Positions 5,204 to 8,481 of a stretch of DNA of 8,481 nucleotides are shown one piece after another. Under the pieces are notes generated by a model. It did not search any database. It saw only the letters and a program-made list of their open reading frames with translations, and was not told where the DNA came from. The DNA lies in NCBI GenBank assembly GCA_947630075.1, contig CANRGF010000038.1, positions 1 through 8,481 on the forward strand, in the 5' to 3' direction. Origin of the DNA: an uncultured Clostridia bacterium. GTDB taxonomy: Bacteria; Bacillota; Clostridia; Christensenellales; UBA1242. The first letter of the stretch is position 1, and each line of letters starts with the position of its first letter. The position numbers and the translations under genes were made by a program.

Positions 5204-6603
5204 TCTTTTAAATCTCGCCTATAAATTGGGTTTTCTTTTTTCCTAGATATTTTATTTAAAAAGCCGGATATTGACTTTTTTAGTTTGCCAAAGCGAGTGG
5301 ATAAAGTTGGCGTGTTTTCATCTTTATAGGTGTCAATGTTTTTGGCGAGCTTCTTTTTCTTAGTCTTTTTTGCATCTTGATTATTTTGAGATGCTTCATT
5401 ATATTGTGTGTTTTGGTTATTATTTACACTAGAATTAGTTTCATTTTGAAAATTCTGTTGGTTGAAATTGTTTCCGTTTTGGTTGAAGCCATTCATGTTA
5501 CCGTAGCCATACATCAAACCATTTCCCATCATTCCACCACCGTTTCCATACATGAACTCATTATCTAAAAGTGCAGTGTTGAAGAAAGTGTCCACATTGC
5601 TATTATTGTTTCTATATGTGTCTATGTTCGCCTCTAATTTGTTAGTTTGAAAGCTATCAATATTGCCATTTTTTTCAGTTTGAGAATTTTCGCTTTCCTT
5701 ATTCTTGTTTTGCTCTTGGTATTCAGTTATGTTGCCATTTTTGTCAATTAAATAGTCTTTAACAATAGGTGGCTCGTTATTTTTTCTAAAACCATAGAGT
5801 ATTCTTCCCGTGTTATTTGGCGGGATTGGAGCACCGGCGTTAAACATACTATTAATAAGGTTTAGTGAGTGAAGCCCATTTTCTAGCATTTCATTTCCAT
5901 TAATCAAATTGTCTAACACAATTAGGTATTTAAGCGATAACCCGTCAAAATCACCTTTATTTAGTAAATCTCCCAAATCGCTTAGACTTATTGATAGTTC
6001 GGTGGTTACGCTGCTAAGTTTTCTGCCCAAATCTTTTAATTGTTTTGACTGCTCGGCAATTAAAAGCTTTTGTTCGTTCGTTAGCTCAATCTCTTTTGAG
6101 TTGACTTTCTTTATTAAATTTTGCGTTTCCACGATGGCGTCTGTTAAATTCTGCTTTAATTCTGTGAAATCTTCGCAACAGTTTTCCATATCGTCAGTTA
6201 GAGAATATAAAGTGGAAAATTTCTCATTTTCATCTGATTTGGAAATCTCCACTTTTTCTTTTAGAATAGGAGTGTCAATCGCTGAGCCTTCCTTTTTGGC
6301 GTCTTCATCATTGGCAATTTCGGCCGTAGTCTTGTTGTCTTCCTTAAGATTTTGTGCTTTATCGTCTTTAGATTTCTCTTCTGCCACTTGTATTTTTGGT
6401 TGAGCATCTTCAATCTTTGTTTCAAGCATATATTTGCCAACAATCATTTTAGTGTTTTCATTTCCGCAAACATTCGCATATGCGTGCACATGCTCTTTAA
6501 AATCTTGTATGTTGTTTTCATAATTGTCAACTTTTGCTTGCGAACATGCCGTTAAAGTTGTTGCCACGCCAATTAGTGATAAAACTGCTAATAATTTTTT
6601 CAT
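5200..6603 (-). CDS. Unrecognised lipoprotein with NID[ST][YF] repeats and Asn/Gln-rich tail
   Basis: A 467-residue product I do not recognise. Residues 1-20 are a type II signal peptide: KK, a hydrophobic core, then lipobox LTAC with lipidated C20. Next come a short segment with VDNYENNIQDF, an acidic/lysine-rich linker (about 60-125), and a helical, coiled-coil-like region (about 130-255) with NCC at 141-143. The second half holds four NID[ST][YF]-type motifs (314-318, 326-330, 336-340, 422-426), an Asn/Gln/Gly/Met-rich stretch (about 348-410), a KKTKKKK run, and a basic amphipathic segment (435-455). Ribosome binding site AAAGGAG (6616-6610) lies 6 bases before the ATG. The gene sits opposite in strand between sigF and spoVAC, overlaps the sigF stop, and has a sigma-G-like promoter match. 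An envelope role in the forespore or spore is inferred only from context; a housekeeping lipoprotein inserted by chance remains possible. Confidence 0.85.
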   Translation of the reverse strand: MKKLLAVLSLIGVATTLTACSQAKVDNYENNIQDFKEHVHAYANVCGNENTKMIVGKYMLETKIEDAQPKIQVAEEKSKDDKAQNLKEDNKTTAEIANDEDAKKEGSAIDTPILKEKVEISKSDENEKFSTLYSLTDDMENCCEDFTELKQNLTDAIVETQNLIKKVNSKEIELTNEQKLLIAEQSKQLKDLGRKLSSVTTELSISLSDLGDLLNKGDFDGLSLKYLIVLDNLINGNEMLENGLHSLNLINSMFNAGAPIPPNNTGRILYGFRKNNEPPIVKDYLIDKNGNITEYQEQNKNKESENSQTEKNGNIDSFQTNKLEANIDTYRNNNSNVDTFFNTALLDNEFMYGNGGGMMGNGLMYGYGNMNGFNQNGNNFNQQNFQNETNSSVNNNQNTQYNEASQNNQDAKKTKKKKLAKNIDTYKDENTPTLSTRFGKLKKSISGFLNKISRKKENPIYRRDLKD

Positions 6604-6623
6604 ATAAATCTCCTTTGTTAACT

Positions 6624-6652
6624 TAGTTTGTTTATTTTTAAAAATTTTATTC
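6624..6652 (-). promoter_or_regulatory. Putative sigma-G-type promoter for the lipoprotein gene
   Basis: Read on the - strand, GAATA (6652-6648) fits the sigma-G -35 pattern GNATR. After 17 bp comes CAAACTA (6630-6624), one mismatch from the -10 pattern CATNNTA. Transcription would start near 6617, directly before the ribosome binding site at 6616-6610, giving a tight leader of about 14 nt. The surrounding DNA is very AT-rich, so chance matches are likely. No comparably good match was found for spoVAC on the other strand. Confidence 0.3.
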
Positions 6653-6699
6653 TCTTTTGAGTTTTAAAAAATTTTGAAAAATTGCTTTTAAAACAAACT
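6625..6699. repeat. 9-bp inverted repeat flanking the lipoprotein/spoVAC divergent gap
   Basis: AGTTTGTTT (6625-6633) and AAACAAACT (6691-6699) are perfect inverted copies separated by 57 bases of AT-rich DNA. The left arm overlaps the putative sigma-G -10 of the lipoprotein gene; the right arm lies about 30 bases before spoVAC. It may be a symmetrical operator or chance in AT-rich sequence. Confidence 0.45.
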
Positions 6700-6729
6700 C
6701 TTTTGGCAAATATCTTATGAGGAGAGTTT

Positions 6730-7176
6730 ATGGATAAAGAAAAAAGGAATGTAAATTACAATATCTATGTGGAATCTAAAATTCCAAAAACGAAAGCGTG
6801 GCCTTCGCTTTTCAAAGCTTTTTTGGTGGGCGGGATAATTTGCGCAATAGGTCAAGGTTTTTTTGATTTATATAGCCATTTTTTTCCTAATTTGGCAGAA
6901 AGTGAAGTTACAAGCTGCATGCTGATGTCGATTATATTTCTAACATGCTTTTTCACGGGAATTGGCATATATGATGTGGTTGGAGCGTGGGGCGGTGCTG
7001 GCTCGGTAATCCCAATCACAGGATTTTCAAACTCGATTTCTAGCCCAGCTATTGAGTTTAAAAAAGAGGGGATAATCTATGGAATTTGCGTTAAGATGTT
7101 CACGATAGCCGGCCCGGTGATTGTGTGCGGAGTGGTTGGTTCAATAATTTGCGGTTTTATAGGATTGTTCATTTAG
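6730..7176 (+). CDS. spoVAC: Stage V sporulation protein SpoVAC, DPA channel membrane subunit
   Basis: A 148-residue integral membrane protein, the normal family length. Known SpoVAC is a mechanosensitive channel in the spore inner membrane, needed with SpoVAD and SpoVAE for dipicolinic acid uptake into the forespore and release in germination. Family features are the FLVGGIICAIGQ helix start (31-42), hydrophobic stretches at about 62-80 and 122-148, and the loop AWGGAGSVIPITGFSNSI (86-103) shared with SpoVAE. Ribosome binding site AGGAG at 6720-6724, 5 bases before the ATG. It is the first gene of a spoVAC-AD-AE set 9 bases from the next gene. The spoVAA and spoVAB genes of Bacillus are absent, as is common in clostridia. 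Confidence 0.95.
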   Translation: MDKEKRNVNYNIYVESKIPKTKAWPSLFKAFLVGGIICAIGQGFFDLYSHFFPNLAESEVTSCMLMSIIFLTCFFTGIGIYDVVGAWGGAGSVIPITGFSNSISSPAIEFKKEGIIYGICVKMFTIAGPVIVCGVVGSIICGFIGLFI

Positions 7177-7185
7177 GGGTGAATT

Positions 7186-8211
7186 ATGCAAACTATTAAA
7201 TTTAAAAATAAACCATATTTATCAAATGGATATAGCATCGTTGGGCCATTAGAGGGCAAAGGCCCTTTGAAAGACTATTTTGATTATATATTAAAGGATG
7301 ACACCCTAAAAGAAAAGACTTTTGAAAAAAGTGAAAGAAAGTTATTGCAAGATATAATTGTGGGAGCAATAGATAAAGCGGGACTTAGAACGGGTGATAT
7401 TGACTTCTTCTTTGGAGGAGATTTGCTCAATCAAATCGTTAGTTCTTCCTACACGGCAAGAGAATTAGAATTACCGTTTATTGGGCTATATTCCGCTTGC
7501 GCCACAATGGCAGAAGCTTTGGCATTGGCTGGCATTTTTGTGGATAATGGCTTGGCAAAAAATGTGGTTGCGGGGACTTGCACCCATTTTAGCAGTGCAG
7601 AAAGGCAATACCGTTTTCCGCTTGAATTAGGCAATCAGCGCCCACCAACTGCGCAATGGACAATCACAGGCGGTGGTGCTAGCATTGTGTCAAACACACC
7701 AAGTAATGTGCGGCTTGTGGCAGCAACTTTTGGAAGAGTTACTGATTTTGGAGTGTCGGATGTTAACAATATGGGTGCGGCAATGGCACCGGCAGCGTGC
7801 GACACAATCATTGAGCATCTTAAAAATATGGGGCGCTCGCCTAGGGATTATGACATGATTGCAACAGGCGATTTGGGTAAACTTGGCAGCGAGATATTGA
7901 TTGACTTAATGGAACATGAAAAAATTGTGTTGGGCAAAAATTATTGCGATTGCGGTTGCATGATTTATGACAAAACTGAGCGCGTGTTTATGGGCGGCAG
8001 CGGGGCAGGTTGCAGTGCCAGCGTCTTTAATGGATATATCCTATCAAAACTAAAAAAGGGTGAATTTAAAAGGGTGCTTTTGGTGTCAACCGGTGCACTA
8101 ATGTCCACCACAACATCTCAGCAAGGGGACACAATCCCTGGTATTGCTCACGCTGTTGAATTTGAATATGTGGACAAATCAACCGCAAAGAAGGAGGGAA
8201 AAGATGATTAG
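7186..8211 (+). CDS. spoVAD: Stage V sporulation protein SpoVAD, DPA-binding thiolase-fold protein
   Basis: A 341-residue full-length member with a thiolase/ketoacyl-synthase-like fold. Known SpoVAD is peripheral to the spore inner membrane and binds dipicolinic acid directly. Visible landmarks include the thiolase-like Cys segment YSACATMAE (C105), the stretch RPPTAQWTITGGGASIV, MGAAMAPAA, a CDCGCMIYD segment (254-262), and the highly characteristic STGALMSTTTSQQGDTIPGIAHAVEFE-type C-terminus, here from residue 301. Ribosome binding site AGGGGTGA (7175-7182) overlaps the spoVAC stop. The 3' end overlaps spoVAE by 8 bases, indicating coupled translation. Confidence 0.96.
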   Translation: MQTIKFKNKPYLSNGYSIVGPLEGKGPLKDYFDYILKDDTLKEKTFEKSERKLLQDIIVGAIDKAGLRTGDIDFFFGGDLLNQIVSSSYTARELELPFIGLYSACATMAEALALAGIFVDNGLAKNVVAGTCTHFSSAERQYRFPLELGNQRPPTAQWTITGGGASIVSNTPSNVRLVAATFGRVTDFGVSDVNNMGAAMAPAACDTIIEHLKNMGRSPRDYDMIATGDLGKLGSEILIDLMEHEKIVLGKNYCDCGCMIYDKTERVFMGGSGAGCSASVFNGYILSKLKKGEFKRVLLVSTGALMSTTTSQQGDTIPGIAHAVEFEYVDKSTAKKEGKDD

Positions 8212-8481
8212 CGTATGGGATTATGTGATATCCTTTCTAGTTGGAGGATTTATTTGCTTCCTTGGGCAAATCTTAGTTATTCGCACAAAAATAACAACTG
8301 CCCGCATATTGGTCTTGTTTTTGGTTATAGGCATGGTGCTAGAAGTGTTTAATATCTACGCTCCATTTAAAGAATTTGCAAAAGCGGGCGCAAGTGTGCC
8401 TATTATTGGTTTTGGAGCAAGCCTTGCGCGCGGTGCAATTATGGCAACAAAGGAGTATGGAATAATTGGCATATTCACGGG
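8204..8481 (+). CDS. spoVAE: Stage V sporulation protein SpoVAE, cut by the window end
   Basis: The first 92 codons are visible and the frame is still open at the window edge; the family is usually about 115-120 residues. The product starts MISVWDYVISFLVGGFICFLGQ and contains the loop GASVPIIGFGASLARGAI, related to the SpoVAC loop, plus at least two membrane helices. It is the third essential subunit for dipicolinic acid transport with SpoVAC and SpoVAD, in the spore inner membrane. Ribosome binding site AAGGAGGG (8191-8198) lies within the spoVAD coding end, 5 bases before the ATG. The start overlaps the end of spoVAD by 8 bases. Confidence 0.92.
   Translation, partial: MISVWDYVISFLVGGFICFLGQILVIRTKITTARILVLFLVIGMVLEVFNIYAPFKEFAKAGASVPIIGFGASLARGAIMATKEYGIIGIFT

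Noticed and set aside
5909..6403. 164-codon open frame on the + strand
   Set aside because: It is the antisense of the lipoprotein coding region. The Ser/Phe-rich product mirrors Lys/Glu/Asp codons on the real strand, and there is no ribosome binding site.
6684..6714. Sigma-F-like match GCTTT-N16-GGCAAATATC before spoVAC
   Set aside because: The transcript would begin at about 6720, inside the spoVAC ribosome binding site, and both boxes have mismatches.

Overview
The window looks like chromosomal DNA from a low-GC, endospore-forming Bacillota, most likely a clostridial lineage. The evidence is a spoIIAA-spoIIAB-sigF cluster followed by spoVAC-spoVAD-spoVAE, strong GGAGG-type ribosome binding sites, and a ThyA of the clostridial sequence type. 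Genus cannot be read from the sequence. No mobile element, CRISPR array or phage gene was seen.

Region by region: (1) 1-156 holds two copies of a 68-bp tandem repeat plus a truncated third, all hairpin-forming, directly upstream of tRNA-Thr(UGT) (162-236), which is followed by two terminator-like hairpins. (2) 481-2225 is a two-gene unit on the + strand: a double zinc-ribbon protein with a C-terminal membrane anchor, whose promoter placement suggests a leaderless mRNA, and a two-helix membrane protein of unknown function. (3) A bidirectional terminator separates this from a convergent thyA (2259-3494, - strand) that carries about 110 residues more than is usual. (4) 3727-5203 is the early-forespore regulatory operon spoIIAA-spoIIAB-sigF: anti-anti-sigma factor, anti-sigma kinase and sigma-F. 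(5) 5200-6603, on the opposite strand, is an unrecognised 467-residue lipoprotein. It sits exactly between sigF and the spoVA genes, which are neighbours in Bacillus subtilis. (6) 6730 to the window end is spoVAC-spoVAD-spoVAE, the last cut by the edge; their products move dipicolinic acid in forespore formation and germination.

How the genes work together: SpoIIAB holds sigma-F inactive and phosphorylates SpoIIAA. Unphosphorylated SpoIIAA frees sigma-F in the forespore. Sigma-F leads to sigma-G, which in known systems drives spoVA for DPA uptake. The lipoprotein gene has a sigma-G-like promoter match, its stop codon overlaps the sigF stop (shared CTAG), and a terminator-like hairpin for its transcript lies inside the sigF coding sequence. 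The most interesting hypothesis here is that it is a forespore-expressed lineage-specific lipoprotein, with NID[ST][YF] repeats and an Asn/Gln-rich tail, whose mRNA 3' end is antisense to sigF. This is inference and untested.
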